Source of the DNA: Theropithecus gelada
Taxonomy: Eukaryota; Chordata; Mammalia; Primates; Cercopithecidae
Length of the DNA stretch: 64,000 nucleotides
Direction of reading: 5' to 3'
Assembly (NCBI RefSeq): GCF_003255815.1
Contig: NC_037669.1
Span: forward strand, 52,974,945 to 53,038,944
Shown here: positions 22,941-33,857 of the stretch, piece after piece
How positions within the stretch are numbered: position 1 is the first letter of the stretch
Layout: each line of letters begins with the position of its first letter
The notes under the pieces: model-generated
Told to the model about the DNA's origin: nothing
The model's input: only the letters and a program-made list of their open reading frames with translations
Database searches by the model: none
Program-made: the position numbers and the translations under genes

Positions 22941-23809
22941 GAGGTTGGGTGAGGACGATGAGTTTAATTTTTAAATCTTATTTTTTCCCACCTGACTTTG
23001 TGGTCAATCAGAATTAACTCTGGGGACAAATACCTGTTTACCTCTCTAGCTTCAAAAGATTCAGCTAAACTAAATTAACAAGACAGGTTCAGTCTTGCTC
23101 CTAAAAGGCATGCCTCAGTTGTTCCTTACCAGCCTTTTCCGGGAACACAGTAGAACGGATTAGTCATCATCCTCTGCTCCTGATTTCTTATAACTGAAGC
23201 ATTTCTTCCGTTTGTTGGTGCCTATATATTTTAATTGGAAGAACACTTGTGCTCTGATGCTGATTTGCTTATCACTTCAGCCTACAAGTTCTTAAAATAA
23301 GTTGTACTTTTGCCTCAGAAGAGATTTTCTTTGTAGGTATATCTGCTTATGGTTGGAAATGAATTGGAAGGTTGTTTTGGGGATACTAATTTTATCGAAA
23401 GTCTGAAACGTAAAATTATGGAAGGGTAGAGATCTTTCACAGCCTAGCCGTATTTCTACCTCACATTGTTTCCTGGAGAGTTTGTCTGTCAGTAGACCCA
23501 TCTGTTTTAAGATCACACAGGGAGTTCATAGTCTTACATGTGTATTAACTTTGCTGTAGGTCATGTGAAACAAGCTGGAAATAGAAGAGAAACCTTAGGA
23601 GCCATATAGTGACATAGTTTTCTGCATGCTTCTAAAACAAAATCCTGACTTTAGATACTAACCAGAATTCATAATGACTAGTTTTAGATAAATAAGGATC
23701 TCTCTACAGGGGATGCATCTAAAGAGATGTTGCGCCTTTATCCATTGGGGAAGGAGTGAGCAGAATTCTTAAATCATCATCCTTTCCCGTAGAAAGAGTA
23801 AGCTTAATG
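22941..23809. other. Intronic, nothing recognised
   Basis: No repeat or gene signal recognised. Confidence 0.45.
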
Positions 23810-24117
23810 TAATGTGGGCACAGTGGCTCACACCTGTAATCCTAGCACTTTGGGAGGCTAAGGTGGGAGGATGGCTTGAGGCCAAGGGTTCAACACCAGC
23901 CTGGGCAACAAAGCAAGACCCCATCTCTATAAAAATAAAATAAAATGAGCTAGGCATGGTGGCACGTACCTGTAGCCCCAGCTACTCAGGAAAATGAGGG
24001 GAGAGGATCTCTCAAGCCCAGAAGGTCGAGGCTCCAGTGAGCTTTGATTATGCCTCTGCACTCCAACCTAGGGGACAGAGTGAGACCCTGTCTCTTTTAA
24101 AAAAAAAAAAAAAAAAT
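23810..24117 (+). mobile_element. Alu
   Basis: Plus-strand Alu starting 'gtgggcacagtggctcac' and ending in about 19 A. Flanks 'agtaagcttaatgta' and 'agtaagcttaaggta' are the target-site duplication. Confidence 0.92.
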
Positions 24118-24149
24118 TGAAGAAAGTAAGCTTAAGGTAGACCGAGTAG

Positions 24150-24295
24150 AAGTCTATGGATTGTGGACTCTGCGAGGGCAGAGACCGTAGCTGTTGTCCA
24201 TACCAGTATCCCTAGCAACTAGTTCAGTGTCTTGCTTATATAGGTGCTCAATAAATATTTGCTCTATGTGTGACTGAATAAATGAAAGATTCTAA
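24150..24295 (+). repeat. LINE-2 3' end
   Basis: Classic L2 tail motifs: 'ctctgcgagggcagagaccg', 'cagtatccctagcaacta' and 'ggtgctcaataaatatttg'. Confidence 0.8.
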
Positions 24296-24299
24296 ATTT

Positions 24300-25609
24300 T
24301 CTGGTAGTCGGAAATATGTCCATATATACAGAAAAGTGCAAAAATCATAAATCTGATGAATTTTCACAAAGGGAACACCTCATAGACCTAGTGCCCAGGT
24401 GAAGAAATACAGTCATGCCAGTCCCCAGTGCCCCTCACGCCTGTCACAGACATTGCTTCTCCGAGAGTAAGCACCAGCCTGACTCCCAGTGTCACGGTTC
24501 TGTTTTACCCATTTTTGAACCATGTATAAGCATGTCCTCTTGTGTCTTTCCCTGTTCATTTATAACATAGTGAGATCCACCGTGTTGGGAGTAGCAGTGG
24601 TTCATTTCTGCTCAGTGCACTGTTCTGCTGTGTGAATATACCGCAATTTATCCATTCTACTATTGATGGCTACTTGGGTTCTTCCCGCTTGGGACTATTA
24701 CAAGTAGTGCTGCTGTGGATATTTTTGTACCTGTCTTTTGGTGGGTGTATGTATGCGTTCCTGTCAGGTATGTACCGAGGGGTAGAATTCCTGGGTGATA
24801 AAGCATGTGACTGTTCAGCCTTAGTAGAAACTGCTAAACAGTTGTCCACATTTATACTGGCACTAGCAGAGTTTCTGTTACAGCACCTCCCTGAATACTT
24901 GTATAGGTCTTTTTCATTTTAGGCGCTTTAGTGAGTGACTAGTGGTACCTATTGGGCTTTTAATTCACATTTTCCTCATGACTGAGGAAGTTGAGCATTT
25001 TTCATTTTGTTTATTTGGATATGCTCTTTTGTGAAGCATCTATTCTAGTCTTTTGCTCATTTTCCTACTGAGTTGTCTGTTTTGCTTACTGAATTCTTTC
25101 TGTAGTCGGGGCACAACTCCATTGTTGGATACATGTGATGCCAAAATCCCTTACTCTGTGACTTGTCATTTCACTCTCTTTTTTTTTTTTTTTTTTTTTT
25201 TTTTTGAGATGGAGGCTTGCTCTGTTACCAGGCTGGAGTGCAGTGGCATGATCTCGGCTCACTGCAACCTCTGCTTGCCGGGCTCAAGCGTTTCTCCTGC
25301 TCCAGCCTCCCAAGTAGCTGGGACTACAGGCACGTGCCACCACGCCCAGCTAATTTTTTGTATTTTAGTAGAGACGAGACGGGGTTTCACCATGTTGGCC
25401 AGGATGGTCTTTGATCTCCTGACCTTTGTGGTCTGCCCGCCTCCGCCTCCGTAAGTGTTGGGATTGCAGCCATAAGCCATGTCATTTTATTCTCTTAATG
25501 GTGTCTTTTGGTGAAAAGAAATTCATAATTTCATGTAGTCCAATTTATCCATTTTGTCTTCTATATGTTTGGCAGTTTCTTGTGTCTTGTTTAGAAAAGT
25601 TTTGCCTAT
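24300..25609 (-). mobile_element. Old L1M fragment, interrupted by an Alu
   Basis: Minus-strand mammalian L1 3' end: 'tcacaaagggaacacctc', 'attgatggctacttgggttc', 'gtagaattcctgggtga', then ORF2 tail sequence resuming after the Alu as 'gtagtccaatttatccattt'. Confidence 0.78.
25179..25479 (-). mobile_element. Alu inside L1M
   Basis: Minus-strand Alu with 26-base T-tract. Flanks 'tgtcatttcactctc' and 'tgtcattttattctc' are the duplication. Confidence 0.92.
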
Positions 25610-25910
25610 TTCTTTTTTTTTTTTTTTTTTGAGACAGAGTCTCACTCTGTCGCCCAGGCTGGAGTGCAGTGGCCAGATCTCAGCTCACTGCAAGCTCCGC
25701 CTCCCGGGTTTACGCCATTCTCCTGCCTCAGCCTCCCAAGTAGCTGGGACTACAGGCGCCGCCACCACGCCCGGCTAGTTTTTTGTATTTTTAGTAGAGA
25801 CGGGGTTTCACCAGGTTAGCCAGGATGGTCTTGATCTCCTGACCTCGTGATCCGCCCGTCTCGGCCTCCCAAAGTGCTGGGATTACAGGCTTGAGCCACT
25901 GCGCCCGGCC
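25610..25910 (-). mobile_element. AluY, cercopithecid type
   Basis: Minus-strand AluY with 'gggtttacgccattctcctg' and 'gtggccagatctcagctc', variants typical of Old World monkey AluY. Confidence 0.92.
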
Positions 25911-26164
25911 TCAAAATCATGAAATTTAAGTTTTCCACCTTTGTTGAAATTGTCATATTAAGGCAGAAAAGACTCTTCATTCTTATTTGTTGGTTCTTAG
26001 CCGTTTGCAAGTCCAGGATCCCTCTGAAAATCTGACTAGAACTCTGGATGCCCTGCACAGAAGTGCACATATGCACACACACAGCAGATTTTCCTGCAGC
26101 GTTAGGGAGTTCACAGACACTCAGACTTATCTATGGACCCCTTGTTAGAGAACCCCTCATCTGT
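25911..26164. other. Intronic, nothing recognised
   Basis: Short unique segment. Confidence 0.4.
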
Positions 26165-26285
26165 TCCAACCGTCATTTTACAGATAAGGAAACTGAGGCC
26201 CAGGGAATGGCCACCGTTAGTTTGTGGCCCACCTGGGACTAGAGTCCAGGTCTCTTGACTCCGATTCTAGTGCTCTTTCTAACAG
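26165..26285 (+). repeat. MIR fragment
   Basis: MIR core 'cattttacagataaggaaac' followed by 'tgaggcccagggaatggc' and 'gactagagtccaggtctctt'. Confidence 0.75.
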
Positions 26286-27284
26286 ATTTTCCTGCTGCAG
26301 TCTTTCTGAAAATGTCTCACTGGCAGAACCATAAAAGGGAGAATGTTTTAGTCAAGGGAGATTTCTGTCCACTAGCAGCAAAAAAAAAAAAAAGACTACA
26401 TGGTGACACTCTTCTACTTTATGTATTTACCTTAAATGTTTAAGCTCCAAGGAACTCTTTTTGAAGTTGAGCTGGGAATTATGGCCCATGCATCCTCCTC
26501 TAGCTGTGACTCAGTGCCCTGGAGTTGCTCTATGAACCTTTCCATGTACAACTACCTGTATTCCGCTTGGTCTTTTGGTTGGTTCTGGCTGGAATTTTAA
26601 AAAGCACCTTATGTAATAAGCTTCTAGTCTCAATGCTCAAGTGGGTGGGGTTTACCAGAGTGGTTGCTCCAGGGAGAAAATTTAAAGGGGTGGAGGCAGG
26701 GAAAGGAACTCTGAGTTTGTTGGCTAGGTTATGTTGGTTTGCAAGTAAGTCAACTGTTAGACAGACGAAGCTAGAGTATCTAGAAGTATTCATTAATGAT
26801 TTTACTGCTCCCCTGCCACTGTCTGCAGTCGTCTTTTCCAAGGCTCTAAGTGGCCTAGGCGGTTTACAGGTAATAGGACCAGATATTTTCAAGCCATCAC
26901 TCAAACCCAGTGCTAGGCATGTCCAGAGCGAAACCTGTTACCTTGTCAGCACGCTCACCGAAGTGCACTGCCAGGGGTGTGCACTTCACACACATAGCAC
27001 AGATCACAGTTTTTTGTGTCTCACAGTGAAAAAGACTGTTCGTATCTTTGGGCCACACCCTGAAACACAAACTGAATGATCTCACCCTCAACACAAAGGA
27101 AGTCGAGTCCATAATAACTTCTACAAATAGGATACTCTTAGATCTGACAAATAACACCCATTTATTTTATCCCATTTTACTTCCTTCCCCTATGCCGCCG
27201 GAGAGCCTTTCTCCAGTTTCATCACACACTCGTGACTAAGTAGATGGGGGTGCTGGGGGGCCAGCTGTCCAAATGAGGCACATT
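26286..27284. other. Repeat-poor intronic stretch
   Basis: No repeat was recognised. A 184-codon open frame on plus (26525-27079) overlaps a 124-codon one on minus (26530-26904). Neither has a recognisable motif. Confidence 0.4.
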
Positions 27285-27650
27285 TGTCCTGTCATTTCAA
27301 AAGCTTTTACAGAGCACCTGCTGTGTTCTGGGTCCTGTACTAGGTGACAGGGCCACCTAGGTGAATAGGACAAGGTCCCTGTCCTCAGGAAGCTCCTAGT
27401 CCGGGCAGAGGCATGGGTGAATCAGCCCACACATACTGCACAGTGTGTCGAGTGAGCACAGATGCTGTGGGGCCACCCTGTGGGTCCAGGGAAGCACTTC
27501 CTAGAGAAGAAATCTAAACAGGGGTTCCAAGTCAACGAGGCAGAAAGTGATGGGAACAGCATTTGTCATAGGCAGACAGGTGGCTTTCACAGTGACAGAG
27601 AGACAGTGAGCTGGGGATTGGAATTTAGGCCTGAGAGAGAGAGAACGGGG
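27285..27650 (+). repeat. L2/MIR-like relic
   Basis: 'agagcacctgctgtgttctg' followed by 'ggtcctgtactaggtgacag' and 'gacaaggtccctgtcctcag' resembles the L2 region that precedes its 3' end; diverged. Confidence 0.55.
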
Positions 27651-27990
27651 ACCCAGTGGCATACAGAGTCTTATCCTTGTCCTGCCTTTTTGAAAGAGCT
27701 AAATTCAGAGGTTGCCAATATGTTCATAACTCAAAAAGATCACTTATCCCAATAACTTAGGAACCGTTGGCATCCATATCCCTAAATCGGAAAATGCTGA
27801 AATCAGAATCATTTCCCCCTACATTGATGACAGTGACCTTTCATCACCTTCAGCTCCCTGGTCTGCTAGAGCCACTGGCCAGCCCTCACTGCCCTCCTCC
27901 AAAGACACGTCTCTGCTCAGGATGTCACTGAAACTGAGCGTCTTCTCAACAAGCCTCCGTTTTCTTACTTTCTCATCTTTTCTCTTTTAG

Positions 27991-28067
27991 GCATGAAGAA
28001 GTCAGTGATTTATAGTTCACTAAAACTGCACAAAATGTGGAAAGGGTGGCTGAGGAAAACATCCTGA
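27991..28067 (+). CDS. Last coding exon with stop codon
   Basis: A strong acceptor (T-rich tract ending 'cttttctcttttag' at 27990) precedes two bases that complete the split glycine from 7809. Then come 24 codons (MKKSVIYSSLKLHKMWKGWL, then RKTS) and TGA at 28065-28067. The tail is strongly basic with two tryptophans and has no membrane character. Together the three exons give a 101-residue C-terminus. The preceding intron is 20,181 bp and contains two large L1 insertions and the Alu cluster. I could not assign the protein to a family. In-phase joining of three exons, good splice sites and an immediate polyadenylation signal make the exon itself convincing. Confidence 0.85.
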
Positions 28068-28130
28068 TTTTGCTTACTTTTATATATGTTATGTATAGAT
28101 GAATAAAGTGATCCTTTTTGACAGAACAGT
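28068..28130 (+). other. Short 3' UTR of the gene
   Basis: The stretch from the stop codon to the expected cleavage point is only about 60 bases. It is AT-rich, carries AATAAA near its end, and is followed by a GT-rich segment (gtgtttgttactttg) that fits a downstream cleavage element. An unusually short 3' UTR is inferred; longer alternative ends cannot be excluded. Confidence 0.7.
28102..28107 (+). terminator. AATAAA polyadenylation signal
   Basis: A canonical AATAAA hexamer lies 35 bases after the TGA stop of the last exon, with a T/GT-rich region about 15-35 bases downstream. Its position fits the mRNA 3' end of the plus-strand gene. Confidence 0.75.
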
Positions 28131-29289
28131 GTTTGTTACTTTGACCCATTGCTTGAATTCGAAATACACTGGTTTGTCTAATACTTGGTTTTTTAAATGT
28201 ATGCATCAGACATTTACCCAGTTGGGACCCAAATATGTTAGAAGGCTTAGCATCAGAAGAAAAGAACCCTCTCCATGTTCAAAGCCACGTGGGTCCTGCA
28301 GAATAGCTTTGCCTGTGGCCTGCATTCTGTAGGTACATGAGAGTCAGATATGACAAATTGCATGTATGCTGTGAACACGCAGCCCAGGAAACGTACAGGG
28401 TGGGGAAGCGTGGCTTTCTCTGCCTGGCTTGTTATGTCTCTAGTCTCCATCCTGTTCACTTGTTTTTTTTCCAACAAGGACTTGCAAGTGTCACATCAAC
28501 ATTTCCCTGAATCTAGGCTTTTTGTGTTTTTCTTTGTTCTCCACTAAAGTGTATGGGAGTGACTTGGGTAAGGAGCCTGGGACAGACATCTTGCAGAGCC
28601 TACCTTATTGTAACAGTTAGGACATATTTGGGCAACAGGAAGCCCACCACAGAGTGCCTTGAACAGCAAAGGACAGAATCATGAGCCCCAGTTTCTCTCC
28701 ATCTCTCTGCCCTCTGCCCTCTGCAGTGTTAGCATCGTGCTGAGGCTGGTTTTAGTCTGTCATGAGAGCAGCTTCAAGGGCTATGTGCTTCCAAATCACA
28801 ACTGGGAGCCACAGAGAAGACTCCTTTCAGATGGCCTCTTAGAAAAGCAGGAAACTTTCCCAACAGCCCCTATTTGGTTTCGTGGACGCTGATTGGGTGA
28901 CATGCCCATCCCAGAGCCCGTAAATGGACAAAGGATGGAACTAAGCTGATAGGCTCAGGCCTGAGCCACCGGCCTCAGCCCAAGAGGTAACTTCCCTCCC
29001 CTTGGGCTCATAGGCTTCAGAGAAGGAGTAGATACTTAAATGGGCAATTGAGGAGGAAGGGCTGTTGGGAAGCAACCGCCTCTTCCCACCTCATCCACCT
29101 TACAAGCCATATGAATCTATTTGATTGAACCTCAGCTTGTCTTTTTTTCCTTCAGATTGTCTTTGTCCCACCTCACACTCTGTATTTCCATTGCCAAGTA
29201 TTCTAGTGCAGTCCTGTAGGGTCTCTTGTACATTTGAACAATCCCTTGTCTACTTATTTTTTGTTTACTATTGGATTCAGCTCATTCCA
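28131..29289. other. Downstream flank of the gene
   Basis: Mostly unclassified sequence after the polyadenylation site. No further exon was supported. Confidence 0.45.
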
Positions 29290-29520
29290 ACCCATGGCAT
29301 AGTGAAGAGTGCAGACTTCAGATTCAGCCAAACTGAGTTACATCTCATCCCCACTACTAACCAGCTATGTGATTTGGGGCAAGTTATTGAGCCTCTGAAT
29401 AGTTTCACTGTCTGTGAGATGGAAATAACATTACAAACCTCTTCGAGTTGTGCTGGTCTGTGCACTCACGGACGCGTAGGGTAGTGCCTGTGCCTAGCAT
29501 TGAGCAAATGATTGTTGCTG
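29290..29520 (-). repeat. MIR
   Basis: Minus-strand MIR motifs 'accagctatgtgatttgggg' and 'caagttattgagcctctgaa' with 'tgtgagatggaaataacatt'. Confidence 0.8.
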
Positions 29521-29559
29521 CTGTGATTCCTTTGTATTACTGGTTTTGTTATTGTTTTC

Positions 29560-29574
<15 letters not shown>

Positions 29575-29595
<21 letters not shown>

Positions 29596-29879
29596 GAGAT
29601 GGAGTTTCGCTCTTGTTGCCCAGGCTGAAATGCAGTGGCGTGATCTTGGCTCACTGCAACCTCCGCCTCCTGGGTTCAAGCGATTCTCCTGCTTCAGCCT
29701 CCCAAGTAGCTGGGATTACAGGTGCCCGCCACCACGCCCAGCTAATTTTTTCTATTTTTAGTAGAGACAGGGTTTCATCATGTTGGCCAGACTGGTCTTG
29801 AACTCCTGACCTCAGGTGATCCACCCGCCTCAGCCTCCCAAAGTGCTGGGATTACAGGCGTGAGCCACTGCGCTTGGCC
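29575..29879 (-). mobile_element. Alu (S-like)
   Basis: Minus-strand Alu preceded by a (ttttc)n tail variant, ending 'gagccactgcgcttggcct'. Confidence 0.92.
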
Positions 29880-29944
29880 TGTTACTTTCTTCTATAAGCG
29901 TTTTTGTTTATTTGTGTAAGTTTTTTCCTCAAGAACGCAAAATA

Positions 29945-30208
29945 GACTGGGCAAGATGGCTTATGCTTGGAATCCCAGCACTTCGGAAGGCTGAGGCTGG
30001 AGAGTTGCTTGAGCCCAGGAATTCAAGAGCAGCCTGGGCAACATAGCGAGAGCATATCACTACAAAAAGTTTCTTAATAATTAGCTAGATGTGGTGGCAC
30101 ATGCCTGTGGTCCCAGCCACTTGGGAGGGAGGATCACTTGAGCCCAGGAGGTCAAGGCTGCAGTGATCTGTGATTGTGCCACTGTATTCCAGCCTCGGCG
30201 ACAAAATG
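29945..30208 (+). mobile_element. Alu (J-like), 3'-truncated
   Basis: Plus-strand diverged Alu from 'gactgggcaagatggcttat' to 'ccagcctcggcgacaaaatg', without an A-tail. Confidence 0.88.
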
Positions 30209-30639
30209 GATTCTGCACTGGTTATGTGATAAGAATTTTTCCTCGGCCTATTCAAGACCCACTATAATCTGGCTTTATTTTATTTTATTTTGACTTCTGT
30301 CCTCTGTATCTGATAGAGCTTTTTATATTCCTAAAGTAGATACTTTGGAACATATGTGAGTAACAGTGCTGGGGCTTGAACCCTGGCCTCCAGCCTCTGG
30401 TGTAGTGCCTTTTCTAACACAGCCTGCAGCTTTCACAAATGATGAATACTTGTGTCTTTGTGTTCCACTGCCCGTAGATGTATTCTTCCTTTTCCTCAAT
30501 CTAAGGTGATTCGTCAAAAAGGCATATAAGGAGGAGACGTAAGACTTTCTCTGAGGAAAGTGGAACTCTTTGGGAGTAAGTAGCTCTTCTCATTCCAGAA
30601 GGCCCAAGAAAGAAATGTATTTTGGTGTCACACCTAGAG

Positions 30640-30810
30640 TTGGTTCTCAACTCTTTCCAGTTGTGTCCTTGGTCAAGTTGCTTAACCCTTCTGAAACTCA
30701 GTTTCTATGTCCATGATGTAGGTATTCTTATACCCATGTGTCAGGTTTGGTGTTAGAATTAAATGACATAACATGTAGATCACCTAACGTGATTCTTGGC
30801 ACATCATGAT
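30640..30810 (-). repeat. MIR
   Basis: Minus-strand MIR: 'tcaagttgcttaacccttct', 'gaaactcagtttct', 'gaattaaatgacataacatg' and 'gattcttggcaca'. Confidence 0.78.
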
Positions 30811-30876
30811 AGTATCTCTGCTATCCAGTTCAGATGGTGAGTTTAGATGGCATGGGATAGTCCCTCATATATTAGT

Positions 30877-31078
30877 CAGTCTAGCCAAGAAAATGGAAAC
30901 AACCCTAAGTATATCAAACAGAAGGAATTTAATGTAGGGCATTTGTTACAAAGATGTTGGGAGGCCTGGGAAACAAAAAAGAAGGGGTACCCTGGAGGAG
31001 GAAGAAGGAATGATGTGCGGAGAATCTGCACATCAGGATGCTGTTAGCAGCCCTGTGCTGGAAGTTACAAGCCCACAC
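30877..31078 (+). repeat. Local duplication, source copy
   Basis: About 200 bp ('ctagccaagaaaatggaaac' ... 'gttacaagcccacacc') that recurs at 31806-31850 plus 32149-32301 with roughly 90% identity by eye. Confidence 0.85.
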
Positions 31079-31104
31079 CTGCTGCTGTGTTGCTGGAGAT
31101 GTTC

Positions 31105-31560
31105 CCTATAGTGGTTTCAAAATATGTTCACAAATTCTTTGGCCCTCCTCCTAGCAGTAGCATTCATTTTCCCTCCTTGAATATGGGCAGGCCTTAGTGA
31201 CTTGCTTCTCACAAATAGAATATAACAGATGAGATCTCTGTGACTTCCAAGGCTAGGTCCTAAAAGGTGACACAACTTCCACCCAGCTCTCTCTCAGGAC
31301 ACTTGGCTTGGAACCCAGCCACCATGTTGTGAGGGCACCCAGGCCACTGGGAGAGGCCACATGTAGGTGTTCTGGCTGATGTCTAGCATCAGTTACCAGA
31401 CAAGTGAGTGAGCAAAGCTTTAAAATAACTCCAGCCCCAGCCATTCTAATTGTGACAGAACAAGAGAGCCCAACAGGACCTGCCTAGCCAAGCCCAGTCA
31501 GCTTTTGGAAGTCTGAGGGAGAATAAGAAAATGATCATTGTCATTTAAAGTCATTGAGTT
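31105..31560 (+). mobile_element. MLT1-type MaLR LTR
   Basis: Plus-strand old LTR with 'agtggtttcaaaatatgttc', 'cacaaatagaatataacaga', 'gtgacttccaaggctaggtc' and the end motif 'gtcatttaaagtcattgag'. Confidence 0.7.
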
Positions 31561-31805
31561 GTCCAGGCGTGGTGGCTCACATGTGTCATCCCAGCACTTT
31601 GGGAGGCTGAGGTGGGAGAATCGCTTGAGCCCAGGAGTTTGAGACCAGCTTAGGCAACATAGTGAGATCTCCACATCTCTACAAAAACTTTAAAATGTGG
31701 TAGCACACACCTGTAGCCCCAGCTACTCAGGAGGTTGAGGTGGGAGGATTGCTTGAGCCTAGAAGGTTGAGGCTGCAGTGAGCTGTGATTATGCCACTGC
31801 ACAAC
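31561..31805 (+). mobile_element. Alu, left portion, split by a duplicated block
   Basis: Plus-strand Alu from 'gtccaggcgtggtggctcac' to 'gattatgccactgcac', where it stops abruptly and the local duplication begins. Its missing 3' end is at 32302-32338. Confidence 0.85.
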
Positions 31806-32301
31806 CTAGTCAAGAAAAATGGAAACAACCCTAAGTATAATAAATAGAAGGGGCTGGCCACAGTGGCTCACGCCTGTAATCCCAGCACTTTGGGAGGCTG
31901 AGGTGGGTGGATCAGGAGGTCAGGAGATCGAGACCAGCCTGGCCAACATGGTAAAACCCCATCTCTACTAAAAATACAAAAATTACCCTGGCATGGTGTC
32001 ACACGCCTGTAGTCCCAGCTACTCGAGAGGCTGAGGCAGGAGAATTGCTTAAACCTGGGAGGTGGAGGTTGCAATGAGCCAAGATTGTGCCACTGCATTC
32101 CAGCCTAAGTGACAGAGCGAGATTCTGTCTCAAAAAATAATAATAAAGAATTTAATATAGGGAATTTGTTACAAAGATGTTGGGAGGGCTGGCCAACAAA
32201 AAAGAAGGGGTACACTGGAGGAGGAAGAAGGGATGATGTGCAGAGAAGCTGTGCATCAAGAAGCTGCTAACATCCCCGGGCTGGAACCTACAAGCCCACA
32301 C
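31806..32301 (+). repeat. Local duplication, copy pasted inside an Alu
   Basis: Second copy of 30877-31078, itself split by the Alu at 31851-32148. It lies exactly between the two halves of one older Alu. Confidence 0.82.
31851..32148 (+). mobile_element. Alu (S-like) inside the duplicated copy
   Basis: Plus-strand full-length Alu. The source copy shows the empty site ('cagaaggaatttaat'). Flanks 'aataaatagaag' and 'aataataataaag' are the probable duplication. Confidence 0.92.
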
Positions 32302-32338
32302 CAGCCTGGGCACCAGAGCGAGACCCTGTCTCTCAAAA
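32302..32338 (+). mobile_element. Alu 3' end, continuation of 31561-31805
   Basis: 'agcctgggcaccagagcgag' and 'accctgtctctcaaaaag' resume the Alu. The following 'cagtcattaagtt' matches 'aagtcattgagtt' before the Alu, closing its target-site duplication. Confidence 0.8.
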
Positions 32339-32352
32339 AGATTACAGTCATT

Positions 32353-32431
32353 AAGTTTTCGGAAGACTTGTACACAGTTCGGAAGACTTGTACACAGCAT
32401 TAGATACTGTGTACAAGTCCTCTGAAAACTT
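32353..32431. repeat. 26-bp inverted repeat with a 20-bp tandem duplication
   Basis: Left arm 32353-32378 and right arm 32406-32431 are reverse complements with two mismatches. A 20-bp unit (ttcggaagacttgtacacag) at 32358-32377 is repeated exactly at 32378-32397. Confidence 0.92.
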
Positions 32432-32488
32432 ATGCCCTTGCCACTGCTAGAGCTGCCAGAGTCACCACCACTGCCCAGATGCCACTTG

Positions 32489-32785
32489 GGCCAGGCACGG
32501 TGGCTAAAGCCTGTAATCACAGCACTTTGGGAGGCCAAGGTGGGTAAATTGCTTGAGTTCAGGAGTTTGAGGCCAGCCTGGGCAACATAGTGAGACCTTA
32601 TCTCTACAAAAAGTAAACAAAAAATTAGCTGGGTACAGTGGTGCGCACCCGTGATCCCAGCTACTTGGGAGGCTGAGAAGGCAGAATCACCTGAACCCTG
32701 GGAGGTCAAGGCTGCAGTGAGCGGAGATCACGCTACTGCACTCCAGCCCAGGCGAGAGAGTGAGACTCTGACTGAAAAAACAACA
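32489..32785 (+). mobile_element. Alu, first of a shared-site pair
   Basis: Plus-strand Alu from 'ggccaggcacggtggctaaa' to 'actctgactgaaaaaacaac'. The next Alu sits in its tail. Confidence 0.92.
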
Positions 32786-33098
32786 GTCTGGGCGTGGTGG
32801 CTCGCGCCTGTAATCCCAGCACTTTGGGAGGCCGAGGTAGGTGGATCACGTGGTCAAGAGATCGAGACCATCCTGGCCAACATGGTGAAACCCCGTCTCT
32901 ACTAAAAATACAAAAATTAGCTGGGCATGGTGGCGCGTGCCTGTAGTCCCAGCTACTTGGGAGGCTGAGGCAAGAGAATCACTTGAACCCGGGAGGCGGA
33001 GGTTGCAGTGAGCTAAGATTGCGCCACTGCACTCCAGCCTGGTGACAGAGCAAGACTCCATCTCAAAACAAAACAAAACAAAACAAAAACAAAAACCA
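32786..33098 (+). mobile_element. Alu (S-like), second of the pair
   Basis: Plus-strand Alu with (caaaa)n tail. The flank 'cagatgctgctt' after it matches 'cagatgccactt' before 32489, so the pair shares one target site. Confidence 0.92.
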
Positions 33099-33423
33099 GA
33101 TGCTGCTTGACAACCACCAGTAACTGCTGCTGCAGTTGGAGTCAAACCCAGGAACTTCTCTTCCTCCTACTTTCTGATCTGGCACCACGGTCTCCAATCA
33201 GCAAAACCTAATAGAAAGCCAGCTGGTGAGAAAGGCTGGGCAACATAGTTTGCATACTCCTACCCCAGCAGTAGAGAGTGGAGTACAGAGGAATGGCTGC
33301 CTGTGGTGACAGCATCCAGATCCACCCTTCAATCATATGTAAATTTCCATACACCAGCAGCAGCTTCCTGCTTCCACCCACCATGAGGCAGCTATCCTTC
33401 GTACAAAAGAAAATGCTCTCAAA

Positions 33424-33603
33424 TGAGCCAGGGGTGGTGGCAGGCACCTGTAATCCCACCTATTTGGGAGGCTGAGGCAGGAGAATCACTTGAACCCAGG
33501 AGGCGGAAGTTGCAGTGAGCCATGATTGCACCACTGCACTCCAGCCTGGGGGACACAGCAAGACTCCTCCTCCTCAAAAAAAAAAAAAAAAGAAAGAAAG
33601 AAA
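33424..33603 (+). mobile_element. 5'-truncated Alu (right arm)
   Basis: Starts in the linker/right arm ('gagccaggggtggtggcagg') and ends in an A/(gaaa)n tail. Flanks 'aaaatgctctca' and 'aaaatgttctca' duplicate the target. Confidence 0.9.
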
Positions 33604-33857
33604 ATGTTCTCACTTTTCTGGCAGGAAAGAGCAAACCAAGTCCCTACAGTTACTGTATTCATCTCTGGGTGATGTTAATGCCTCTTTTAATTAGAATCCC
33701 AACTGGATATTGTATAATTTAGAAACTAGCTTATGACGTTAACCACCACCCACTCTCCTTATAGAAAATAGGTGAAGGGAAGGGGTTAAAGACACCTGCG
33801 TGCCTGTCTGTGAGTGTGTATACACACATTACCACACAAGGAAGAAAATATGCCTAC
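33604..33857. other. Unique segment
   Basis: Nothing recognised. Confidence 0.4.
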
